Translations under genes and position numbers: made by a program
Shown: one piece after another, positions 1 to 5,327 of the stretch
How the letters are laid out: every line of letters begins with the position of its first letter
Position numbering within the stretch: position 1 is the stretch's first letter
Notes under the pieces: model-generated
Databases searched by the model: none
What the model saw: only the letters and a program-made list of their open reading frames with translations
What the model was told of the DNA's origin: nothing
Origin: Acidobacteriota bacterium
GTDB taxonomy: Bacteria; Acidobacteriota; UBA6911; RPQK01; DATIPO01
Assembly: GCA_028277865.1 (NCBI GenBank)
Contig: JANQFM010000171.1
Span: 1-5,858, forward strand
Direction of reading: 5' to 3'
Length of the DNA: 5,858 nucleotides

Positions 1-2
1 CG

Positions 3-29
3 CGCAGAGGCGCCGAGACGCAGAGGGAG
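3..29. repeat. Dispersed CGCAGAG-type intergenic repeat, copy at left edge
   Basis: The first bases contain CGCAGAGGCGC followed by GAGACGCAGAG, a purine-rich pattern repeated with slight changes. The 11-mer CGCAGAGGCGC (3-13) recurs exactly at 5051-5061, and related CGCAAAG and CACAGAG types occur as reverse complements at 4929-4958 and 1817-1840. It looks like a non-coding dispersed repeat of the kind scattered between genes in many GC-rich environmental genomes. Its full extent to the left cannot be seen. Confidence 0.5.
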
Positions 30-40
30 GGCAGGGCGAA

Positions 41-68
41 TTGCGCGTTCTTCCCGCCTCGGTATAAT
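41..68 (+). promoter_or_regulatory. Sigma-70-like promoter for the DUF4062 gene
   Basis: A perfect -10 hexamer TATAAT lies at 63-68, preceded after 16 bases by TTGCGC (41-46), which keeps only the TTG of the consensus -35. Transcription would start near 75, giving a leader of about 17 bases that includes the GAGAGG (83-88) next to the ATG at 92. The AT-rich hexamer stands out in GC-rich sequence. The weak -35 leaves some doubt. Confidence 0.55.
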
Positions 69-91
69 CGACCGGTTCCTGCGAGAGGACT

Positions 92-1144
92 ATGCCCGCA
101 ACCAGGCTCAGGATCTTCATCAGCAGTGTCCAGAAGGAGTTCGAACAGATCCGTTCGGACCTGAAAGCCTTCCTGCTGGGCGATGCCGTGCTGCGCCGCT
201 TCGTTGCCGACGTGTTCCTGTTTGAAGAGCTCCCAGCCAGCGACCGCCGGGCCGATCGGGTCTATCTGGATGAAGTCGAGCGCTGCGATATCTACCTGGG
301 CATTTTCGGCTACGAGTACGGTTACGAAGACGCCGAGGGCATCTCTCCCACCGAGCGCGAGTACGACCACGCCACCCGGCACTCAAAGACCCGGCTCGTT
401 TATGTCTGGGGATCGGACGAGAAGCGCCGCGCGCCCAAGATGAAGCAGCTCATCCGCAAGGCCAGCAGCGAGCTGATCCGCCGCCGCGTCGAGGGGTCCA
501 GCGCCCTGACCACCGAGGTCTACGCCAGCCTGGTGGACCACCTGGACCGGCTGGGTGCCCTGGGCATCCCTCCCTTCGACACGACCGCCTGCGAGCGGGC
601 AACGCTGAAGAGCCTTTCACGCAAACGCATCGACTGGTTCTTGGAGACGGCCCGCCGCCAGCGCGGATTCCCGCTCAAGGCCAAAACCCCGACCAAGGCT
701 CTTCTCACCCTGCCGAGACGAAATGCGTCCACTGCCATGGCACCGAGTACCTGCGTCCCTTCGCCTCGCAGCAGAATTACTCCGGGGATCTCTTCGATCA
801 GGCCGATCAGGCTGGCGATTTCGTCCTCGCCAAGGTCAACCGCGCTGTCGGAACGAGGGCTGAGAGCTTCCAAGCGCCAGTCACCTACGAGTTGCCTCCC
901 GACGCCGTGGCCGAAGCCCTCATCAATGCCCTGGCCCATCGCGACTACCACAGCAACGCTTCGGTGGAAGTGCGATTGTTCGCCAACAGGCTCGAAGTCT
1001 GGAATCCCGGCACGCTGCCAGGAACCCTCACTCTGGACGATCTGCACACCGACCATGCCTCCATCCCAAACAACCCGCTGCTGGCCGAGTCGCTCTACCT
1101 GGCCAGCTATATCGAGAAGCTGGGATCCGGCACTCAGGCCATGA
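92..1144 (+). pseudogene. DUF4062-domain protein with RecG-like ATPase: N-terminal part, frameshifted after residue ~206
   Basis: Residues 1-206 match the start of a known architecture: DUF4062, then a linker, then the end of an AlbA_2-like region, then a RecG-like ATPase. DUF4062 signatures are IFISSVQKEF (8-17), the FEE at 44-46, CDIYLGIFGYEYGYED (65-80) and SPTEREYDHA (85-94). DUF4062 is a TIR-like domain, often attached to NTPases in defence-type loci; the function of this fusion is not established. The conserved WFLETARRQRGFPL (182-195) and KALLT (202-206) follow, but the expected HLNLL...PTNAAVLLFG segment is absent. Translation instead runs on in an unrelated frame rich in Ser, Pro and Arg to 1144. 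The homologous frame resumes at 712 (AETKCVHCHGTEY), so about 25 codons are missing and the frame is shifted. The start at 92 is supported by GAGAGG at 83-88 and the TATAAT promoter. Residues 1-206 could still be made with a nonsense tail. An assembly error is the main alternative. Confidence 0.85.
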
Positions 1145-1464
1145 TCGATCTGTGCCGGCAAGCGGGCCTCCCTGAGCCGGACTCCGAGCAGCGCAGCGGA
1201 TCCTTCGTCGTCACCCTGTGGCGCGACTGGCTGACGGCTGAGGTCCTGGCCGGGTTCCAGCTAAAAGACCGTCAGCTAGCGGGACAGGCGCGCCTCCGCT
1301 CGGAAGGGCGGCTCACCAGCGCAAAGTATCAGCAAGAGACGGGCGTGAGCCGTCAAACGGCAGCCCGTGATCTGGAAGAGCTGGTGAGCAAAGGCATCCT
1401 GGAACGCCGCGGCAAGCGTCGCGGAGCCTTCTATGTCATGGCCAGGAAAATGCCTCAAAAATGA
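712..1464 (+). pseudogene. RecG-like ATPase (HATPase_c_4) and winged-helix part of the broken DUF4062 gene
   Basis: This is the continuation of the preceding gene in the next frame. Homology starts at 712 with AETKCVHCHGTEYLRPFAS. After VNRAVGTRAE and APVTYELPP comes the ATP-binding N-box EALINALAHRDY (about 917-952), then LEVWNPGTLPGTL, NPLLAESLYLASYIEKLGSGT and LCRQAGLPEPD, all diagnostic of the COG2865/HATPase_c_4 family. A winged helix follows: LTSAKYQQETGVSRQTAARD, then LEELVSKGILERRGKRRGAFYVM. The protein ends ARKMPQK, and its last codons are the first unit of the ATGCCTCA repeat array that continues past the stop. In intact relatives this half is thought to act as an ATP-dependent transcriptional or DNA-binding regulator. 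A TTG at 892 could start a 190-residue stand-alone protein, but no Shine-Dalgarno precedes it and it falls inside the domain, so independent expression is doubtful. Confidence 0.82.
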
Positions 1465-1523
1465 CCCATATGCCTCATCACCGCACTCGGACCAAATGCC
1501 TCAGTAATGCCCCAAATGCCTCA
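1450..1523 (+). repeat. ATGCCTCA direct-repeat array at the end of the ATPase gene
   Basis: ATGCCTCA occurs four times, at 1450-1457, 1470-1477, 1496-1503 and 1516-1523 (spacings 20, 26 and 20). Degenerate units are ATGACCCAT at 1461-1469 and ATGCCCCA at 1507-1514. The first copy encodes MPQ at the C-terminus of the ATPase; the others lie past the stop codon. The function is unknown. Confidence 0.7.
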
Positions 1524-1547
1524 CCGGCCTCGATTCGAAGCTACTAA

Positions 1548-1640
1548 TCCTCTTCGACCTTGGCTCCTTCGCGGTTCGGCGATTCTGGCGCGAACCCCCT
1601 GCGAAGCAAGTCGAGCGGCGGCTTAGATTCGCGAAGAGGA
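1548..1640. repeat. Imperfect nested inverted repeat (possible RNA hairpin)
   Basis: TCCTCTTCG (1548-1556) is the exact reverse complement of CGAAGAGGA (1632-1640). Nested inside, TCGAC (1554-1558) pairs with GTCGA (1610-1614), CTTCGC (1567-1572) with GCGAAG (1601-1606) and GGTTCG (1573-1578) with CGAACC (1591-1596), leaving a 12-base loop. The outer arm and the TCGAC arm share bases and so compete. No U-run follows, so it does not look like a standard terminator. It may be a structured RNA, an old repeat remnant, or chance in GC-rich DNA. Confidence 0.4.
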
Positions 1641-1669
1641 ATGGGACATTTATGGGACATATTGGACAT
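1641..1669 (+). repeat. ATGGGACAT tandem repeat, three units
   Basis: ATGGGACAT stands at 1641-1649 and 1652-1660, and ATTGGACAT at 1661-1669. The reverse complement of the unit, ATGTCCCAT, differs by one base from ATGACCCAT at 1461-1469, so the left and right arrays are in roughly inverted orientation about the hairpin between them. No known element is recognised. Confidence 0.6.
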
Positions 1670-1814
1670 AGATCGGTGAAAACGCTCCCTGTCCTGCTAG
1701 CCGGGACACCTCGGAAGCCGTCTGCGAATCCCACGACCCCAGCTTCTGGTCCAGCTTCTCAGCGATCGCTGTCATGAGGAAAGCTTACTCCCGAGCAGGT
1801 TTCAGTTCAAGGAA

Positions 1815-1850
1815 TTCTCTGTGCCCTCGGTGACTCTGTGGCTCCCTCTT
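1815..1850 (-). repeat. Dispersed CACAGAG-type intergenic repeat
   Basis: CTCTGTG occurs at 1817-1823 and 1834-1840, joined by CCCTCGGTGA. Read on the minus strand it is a CACAGAG / CACCGAGG / CACAGAG series, the same style as the copies at 3-29, 4929-4958 and 5050-5079. It is probably non-coding. Confidence 0.5.
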
Positions 1851-1936
1851 CACGCCCGCTGGCACCTCGCCATCGACACGAGCAGCCCTGACAGGGCAGC
1901 CAGCACAGCCGAAAGCTCCGCAGGCTGGGCTTCGGG

Positions 1937-2401
1937 ATGACGCCTTCAATCCTTCTTCTCGACGCGGCCAGCAAGGTTTCCAGCGTCTACCAAGGCGCAT
2001 TGCCCTTCCCTGAAGAGGCGAGAATCCTGCAATCCGCCCGGGCGGGCAAAGACCTGGGCAGCTATCAAGCCGAGTCTGGGCTGCCTGCCTTGATCAGCGA
2101 GAGCCAGCTCGAAAAGCTCCTAAGAGGCCAATCGGACGAACTGCAGCTGATCGACATCAGGAACCGCCAGGAATTCATCCAATCCCATCATCCGGCGGCG
2201 ATCAACATCCCTGGCGACAAACTTCCGACCCGCGGCAGGATCGAACTGGACGCCTCTCGGCTGACAGTGGTCGATTGCTGGAAGATCCCCTATCATCTTT
2301 GCAACCGGGCGGCGAGAAGGTTCGCCGTTTGGGGATTCGAGAAGATCACCGTTGCAGACCGGGGCGGGGCGCCCTGCCCGAGCTGCAAGCCCGAGCCGTA
2401 G
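1937..2401 (+). CDS. Rhodanese-like domain protein (154 aa)
   Basis: A small single rhodanese domain occupies roughly residues 50-144. Visible landmarks are LIDIRNRQEF (71-80), HHPAAINIP (84-92, the usual GHIPGAxNIP), VVDCW (111-115) with Cys114 in the place of the catalytic persulfide cysteine, RAARRF (124-129) and WGFEKITVADRGG (132-144). The Cys-to-AA spacing matches the family branch with a YCWxxxCHLxxRAA loop; here the second Cys of that loop is Tyr119 and a Cys sits at 122. Rhodaneses carry sulfane sulfur from a donor to a thiol acceptor; the substrate here is unknown. There is no signal peptide, so it is probably cytoplasmic. The protein stops soon after the GG without the usual xxWxxxGxP end, finishing in a CPSC motif (Cys147, Cys150). 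The N-terminal 50 residues are unrecognised. The ATG at 1937 has no clear ribosome-binding site, but a stop at 1889 in the same frame limits extension. The permease begins 4 bases downstream. Confidence 0.8.
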   Translation: MTPSILLLDAASKVSSVYQGALPFPEEARILQSARAGKDLGSYQAESGLPALISESQLEKLLRGQSDELQLIDIRNRQEFIQSHHPAAINIPGDKLPTRGRIELDASRLTVVDCWKIPYHLCNRAARRFAVWGFEKITVADRGGAPCPSCKPEP

Positions 2402-2405
2402 ACCG

Positions 2406-4832
2406 ATGGATCTCGTCCAGGACGCTCGCTTCAGCCTGCGCAAGCTCCTCAAGGAGAAGGCATTCACCTTCCCCGCCCTGCTTCTGCTGGCCATCGGAAT
2501 CGGCGCCGGCTGCTCCACGTTCGCGGTCCTCAATCATTTCCTGCTGCGCCCGCCCGAGCGGGTGCGCCAGCCCGAGCGGCTGGCCGTGCTGCAGTTCGAA
2601 GTCTCCGGGCGGCGCACTTACACCGAAGAGCGGATCTCCTACCTCTCTTTCCTCAATGTCAAGGACGCCGTCTCCCCCCTTTTCGAGGTCTCGGCTGAAT
2701 TCGTCCAAGAGGCCGGCTTCGGGCGCGGCGCCGGCTCGACGGATGTCACCGCCGCAGCAGTGGGGCGCAACTACTTCGAGCTGGCGGGGGTGCAGCCGCT
2801 CGTCGGAAGCGGCATCGAGTCCGAAGACACCCTGCGCTCCCAAGAGCGGACGGCTGTGCTGAGCTACGATTTCTGGCAGCGCCAGTTCGGCGGCTCGTCC
2901 GGCATCGTCGGAGAGACCTGCTTCATCGCCAACCGGCCTTATGTCATCGTGGGAGTGCTTCCACGAGGCTTCACGGGGATCCGCCGCCCTGCAGTCGACG
3001 TGTGGCTGCCTCTGACGGCCGCTGCCGACGACATCTACTTCACCGGCCGATCGGGGGGGCTTTCGGTGCTGGACCGCCACCAAGCCCGGTTGGTCCGCCT
3101 GACGGCACGGCTGCCGGAGGGGGCGGATGCGGCCGCACTCGAATCATTGGCGGCTGCCTCGATCCGGGAGTCCGAACCCGATTTGTCAGGGCTGAAGCTG
3201 CTTTCGCTCGCCGACTCTCGGTTCGGCAGGGGCGCCATCAGCCAGCTGGTCCGCTGGGGCAGCGCCACCTCGGCCCTGGTCCTTCTGGTCGCCTGCGCCA
3301 ACGTGGCCAACCTGCTGTTGCTGCGCAACATGCGCCGCCGCACCGAAGTCGCCGTGGAACTGAGCCTGGGGATCCCCCGACGCCGCCTGGCCCGCAAAGC
3401 CCTGCTTGACTGCCTGCTGCTGGTGCTTTCGGGTTCGGCGCTGGGAATGCTGCTGACTCATTGGATGTCGAACCTGCTCAGCCGGTCCCTGCTGCAGGAG
3501 AGCTTGCCCCTGGCCCATCTGGCCGACCCCCGCCTGCTTCTCTTTGCGCTGCTGGTGTCTGCGCTCACCACCGCGCTGGTGGCGCCCCTTCCCCTGCTGG
3601 ACGCCTTGCGCTCCGATGTCAGCCGCACCCTGGCCGGCCACCAAGCAAGCCCCGTCGGCGCCATGAGCCGCATCCGATCCGTCTTGGTCGTGCTGCAGGT
3701 TGCCTTGACGGGCATCCTGCTCGTTGGGGCGGGGCTTTTCCTGCGCAGCTTCCAGGCTGCCTCCGGGCTGGACAAAGGGTTCCAGGCGCAAGGCGTGCTG
3801 GTGGCCGACCTGCCCTCGCTGTGGAACCTGGAAATGGAGAGCCAGGAAACCGTCGAGCTGCTGCGGCGCTTTTCCAACGACCTGGCCCAGCTGCCGGCCT
3901 TCAGCAAAGTGGCCATCGCCTCGTCCGCCCCTTTGGAGGGAGGCGCCTACGCCGCCTGCAGCCCGGAGCCGCAAGCGGGACAGGCGGACCAGCGGGCCAT
4001 GGTGATGCTGGACATGGTTTCAGAGGGCTATCCCGAAGTCTTGAGCCTTTCGCTGCTGGAGGGCCGCGACTTTACTGCCCGCGACACGCGCCTGGCGCCG
4101 CCCGTGGCCCTCGTCGACGCATCGCTGGCCCGCCAGTTTTGGCCCGGCCAGTCCGCCTTGGGCAGATGCATCCGCTTCATGAGTGGTCCGCCCTGCACAC
4201 AGGTGGTGGGGGTGATCGCAGATTCCAGGAGGATCCATTCCCGTGACACGCGCAAGGTCTACCTGCCCATCGAGCAGGCCTCCGAATACCCTTTCCGGCT
4301 GCTGGCCCGCGTGGTGCTGGCCAAGGCCAGCGGCAGCCCGCGCCTGTCGGCGCTCGTCGAGCAGGTGCAAAGGGTTTCGCCGGGCCAGAATGTGCGGGCC
4401 ACCGCCCTGGACGCCATCCTGGACCGCGATGTGCAGCGCTGGAAGCGGGGCGTCGTTCTATTGGGCCTGCTCGGCGCTTTGGCCCTGCTGATCGCCGTCG
4501 TCGGCACCTATGGCCATCTCGCCTCCTGGGTAGCCGGCCGCTACCACGAACTGGGGGTCCGCATGGCCCTGGGCCTGGACGGCTGGCGGCTGGCCTGGCT
4601 GGTTCTGCGCCAGGCCTTGCTGATCGGGGGGGCGGGCGCTGCGGCCGCAGTCCTGGGCTCGCTGGCGCTTTACCGCCTCGTCCAGAACCTTCTCTACGAA
4701 GTGGCCTTTGTCGACCCCTGGGCGCTGGGCGGCTCTGCCCTTCTGCTGATGGGCATCGCCGTGGCGGGTTCGCTGCCCCCCCTCTGGCGCGCCTCCCGCG
4801 TGGCCCCCTCGCAGCTCCTCAGGGCCGAATAG
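2406..4832 (+). CDS. ADOP-type MacB/FtsX family permease (808 aa)
   Basis: This is a duplicated MacB-like membrane permease. Half 1: a short amphipathic start (DARFSLRKLLKEKAFTF), TM1 about 22-47, a periplasmic MacB_PCD domain 50-265 (GRNYFELAGVQPLVG, VLSYDFWQRQFGG, VGVLPRGFTG, VDVWLPL), TM2 285-306, the FtsX-type loop RRTEVAVELSLGIPRRRLAR (311-330), TM3 and TM4 about 333-352 and 376-397. Half 2 repeats this: TM5 424-447, PCD 450-670 (LEGRDFTARD, VALVDASLARQFWPGQSALG, VVGVIADSR), TM6 682-703, the loop HELGVRMALGLDGWRLAW (714-731), TM7 737-757, TM8 772-793 and the ending RASRVAPSQLLRAE. Eight TMs, two PCDs and no neighbouring ABC ATPase fit the 'acidobacterial duplicated orphan permease' class; cargo is unknown. 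The ATG at 2406 is preferred over an in-frame start at 2352, because MDLVQDARFSLR is the usual family start and 2352 would overlap the rhodanese. There is no Shine-Dalgarno before 2406, which suggests coupling to the rhodanese stop at 2401. Confidence 0.93.
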   Translation: MDLVQDARFSLRKLLKEKAFTFPALLLLAIGIGAGCSTFAVLNHFLLRPPERVRQPERLAVLQFEVSGRRTYTEERISYLSFLNVKDAVSPLFEVSAEFVQEAGFGRGAGSTDVTAAAVGRNYFELAGVQPLVGSGIESEDTLRSQERTAVLSYDFWQRQFGGSSGIVGETCFIANRPYVIVGVLPRGFTGIRRPAVDVWLPLTAAADDIYFTGRSGGLSVLDRHQARLVRLTARLPEGADAAALESLAAASIRESEPDLSGLKLLSLADSRFGRGAISQLVRWGSATSALVLLVACANVANLLLLRNMRRRTEVAVELSLGIPRRRLARKALLDCLLLVLSGSALGMLLTHWMSNLLSRSLLQESLPLAHLADPRLLLFALLVSALTTALVAPLPLLDALRSDVSRTLAGHQASPVGAMSRIRSVLVVLQVALTGILLVGAGLFLRSFQAASGLDKGFQAQGVLVADLPSLWNLEMESQETVELLRRFSNDLAQLPAFSKVAIASSAPLEGGAYAACSPEPQAGQADQRAMVMLDMVSEGYPEVLSLSLLEGRDFTARDTRLAPPVALVDASLARQFWPGQSALGRCIRFMSGPPCTQVVGVIADSRRIHSRDTRKVYLPIEQASEYPFRLLARVVLAKASGSPRLSALVEQVQRVSPGQNVRATALDAILDRDVQRWKRGVVLLGLLGALALLIAVVGTYGHLASWVAGRYHELGVRMALGLDGWRLAWLVLRQALLIGGAGAAAAVLGSLALYRLVQNLLYEVAFVDPWALGGSALLLMGIAVAGSLPPLWRASRVAPSQLLRAE

Positions 4833-4853
4833 CGGCTCCAGCCAGGAAGAGCA

Positions 4854-4924
4854 GAGTTGACAGGATCAACAGGCTGGACTGGATTCCTCAGCAGGGAAAC
4901 CCATCCTGTTCATCCTGTCTACTC
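4854..4924. repeat. Long inverted repeat (CAGGATcAACAGG type) after the permease
   Basis: Left arm 4854-4873 and right arm 4905-4924 are inverted copies over 20 bases with two mismatches; the core GACAGGATCAACAGG faces CCTGTTCATCCTGTC. The loop is 31 bases. It starts 21 bases after the permease stop and could end transcription or stabilise the mRNA 3' end, but no U-tract follows. The CAGGATGAACAGG / CCTGTTCATCCTG pair resembles a dispersed intergenic palindrome found in several environmental bacterial genomes (from memory, unverified). Confidence 0.65.
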
Positions 4925-4928
4925 CCCT

Positions 4929-4958
4929 CTTTGCGCTCTGGTCTTTGCGCCTTTGCGC
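4929..4958 (-). repeat. CTTTGCGC triplet repeat (CGCAAAG type on the minus strand)
   Basis: CTTTGCGC occurs at 4929-4936, 4943-4950 and 4951-4958. On the minus strand this is the GCGCAAAG series related to the other purine-rich intergenic repeats in this window. The block is bracketed by identical TCCCCTCT 8-mers (4923-4930 and 4963-4970), the first overlapping its edge by two bases. Confidence 0.55.
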
Positions 4959-5049
4959 GAGATCCCCTCTGGAATCCCCTCCTGGACCTATGGCCTCCAG
5001 CCTGAAGTGGGGAGCCCGCAGCCGGGCCGGACTCCCCCATACCAGTTTC

Positions 5050-5079
5050 ACGCAGAGGCGCGGACAGAGGCCGAAGAGG
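5050..5079 (+). repeat. Dispersed CGCAGAG-type repeat upstream of hicB
   Basis: The segment begins ACGCAGAGGCGC and continues GGACAGAGGCCGAAGAGG. It shares the exact 11-mer CGCAGAGGCGC with the left edge of the window (3-13). It sits about 30 bases before hicB, in the place where -35 elements would be expected. Confidence 0.45.
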
Positions 5080-5098
5080 GAGTCTAGAAGCCCTGTAG

Positions 5099-5104
5099 TA
5101 GAAT
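5099..5104 (+). promoter_or_regulatory. Candidate -10 element (TAGAAT) for leaderless hicB
   Basis: TAGAAT (5099-5104) matches TATAAT at five of six positions and ends 7 bases before the ATG at 5112. Transcription would then start at or next to that ATG. No Shine-Dalgarno lies before 5112 or 5103, which fits a leaderless message. No good -35 is visible near 5076-5081. Confidence 0.35.
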
Positions 5105-5111
5105 GAGTGCC

Positions 5112-5327
5112 ATGACGCGAGAGTTCGACGTGATCGTGGAGAGGGACGAAGACGGCTACTATGTGGCCTCGGTCCCGGCCTTGCGAGGCTGCCATACTCA
5201 GGCCAAGTCTTTGGACGTGCTCATGTCCCGCATTCAAGAAGCTATCGGGCTATGCCTGGAGGTCGAGGGCAATTCGCTGGAGGCCTTGTCGTTCGTGGGC
5301 ATCCAGAGGGTGGCGGTCGCCGTATGA
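5112..5327 (+). CDS. hicB: HicB-family antitoxin, short form (71 aa)
   Basis: The protein MTREFDVIVERDEDGYYVAS... followed by VPALRGCHTQAKSLDVLMSR and IQEAIGLCLEVEG is a typical short HicB (COG1598) with the partial RNase H-like fold that binds and neutralises the HicA mRNA interferase. It has no C-terminal ribbon-helix-helix or HTH DNA-binding domain, unlike longer HicB proteins, so autoregulation by this protein alone is less certain. ATG 5112 is chosen because relatives begin MTREF; an in-frame ATG at 5103 would add MSA. Its stop overlaps the hicA start as ATGA (5324-5327), the usual translational coupling of such pairs, in antitoxin-first order. The frame is intact although the partner toxin is broken. 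Confidence 0.88.
   Translation: MTREFDVIVERDEDGYYVASVPALRGCHTQAKSLDVLMSRIQEAIGLCLEVEGNSLEALSFVGIQRVAVAV

Larger units (their letters stand above)
1465..1936. other. 472-base spacer without a credible gene; repeats and hairpins
   Basis: No reading frame here shows family resemblance on either strand. A minus-strand frame across 1501-1734 simply traverses the repeats. From left to right the spacer holds the rest of the ATGCCTCA array, an imperfect hairpin (1548-1640), the ATGGGACAT array (1641-1669), the 9-base direct repeat CCAGCTTCT at 1739-1747 and 1751-1759, the palindrome AGCGATCGCT (1761-1770) and a CTCTGTG repeat (1815-1850). I see no convincing promoter or ribosome-binding site for the rhodanese gene that follows. 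Confidence 0.6.
4833..5111. other. Spacer between permease and hicB, rich in repeats
   Basis: No gene is supported here on either strand. The spacer holds a strong inverted repeat just after the permease (4854-4924), a CTTTGCGC cluster (4929-4958) flanked by direct repeats of TCCCCTCT (4923-4930 and 4963-4970), a further ATCCCCTC pair (4962-4969 and 4974-4981), a weaker GC hairpin (GGGGAG 5009-5014 with CTCCCC 5032-5037, and inner CCCG with CGGG) and a CGCAGAG-type repeat (5050-5079). A possible hicB promoter is at its right end. Confidence 0.6.

Noticed and set aside
700..720. Programmed ribosomal frameshift in the DUF4062 gene
   Set aside because: No slippery heptamer is seen, and a conserved segment of about 25 residues is missing, which frameshifting cannot restore.
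520..1161. Long minus-strand open frame opposite the DUF4062 gene
   Set aside because: It mirrors the + strand coding sequence, where family motifs are unmistakable, and shows no domain of its own.
1450..1523. ATGCCTCA array as a CRISPR
   Set aside because: Units of 8 bases with 12-18 base gaps are far too short, spacings are irregular and no cas gene is present.
1761..1770. AGCGATCGCT palindrome, similar to the cyanobacterial HIP1 octamer GCGATCGC
   Set aside because: A single copy; HIP1 is only meaningful when highly iterated, and nothing else suggests a cyanobacterium.
1652..1777. 41-codon + strand frame starting in the ATGGGACAT repeat
   Set aside because: Its first codons are the repeat itself, it has no ribosome-binding site and no resemblance to a known protein.
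2352..2405. Earlier in-frame start for the permease
   Set aside because: It would add an Arg/Pro-rich stretch overlapping the rhodanese end and unlike the family N-terminus; ATG 2406 fits better.
2346..3974. Long minus-strand open frames opposite the permease
   Set aside because: Shadow frames of a GC-rich gene; their Gln/Gly/Arg-rich translations are the antisense of the permease codons.
3461..4246. 261-codon + strand frame inside the permease
   Set aside because: Pro/Gly/Arg-rich out-of-frame reading wholly inside a clearly recognised gene.
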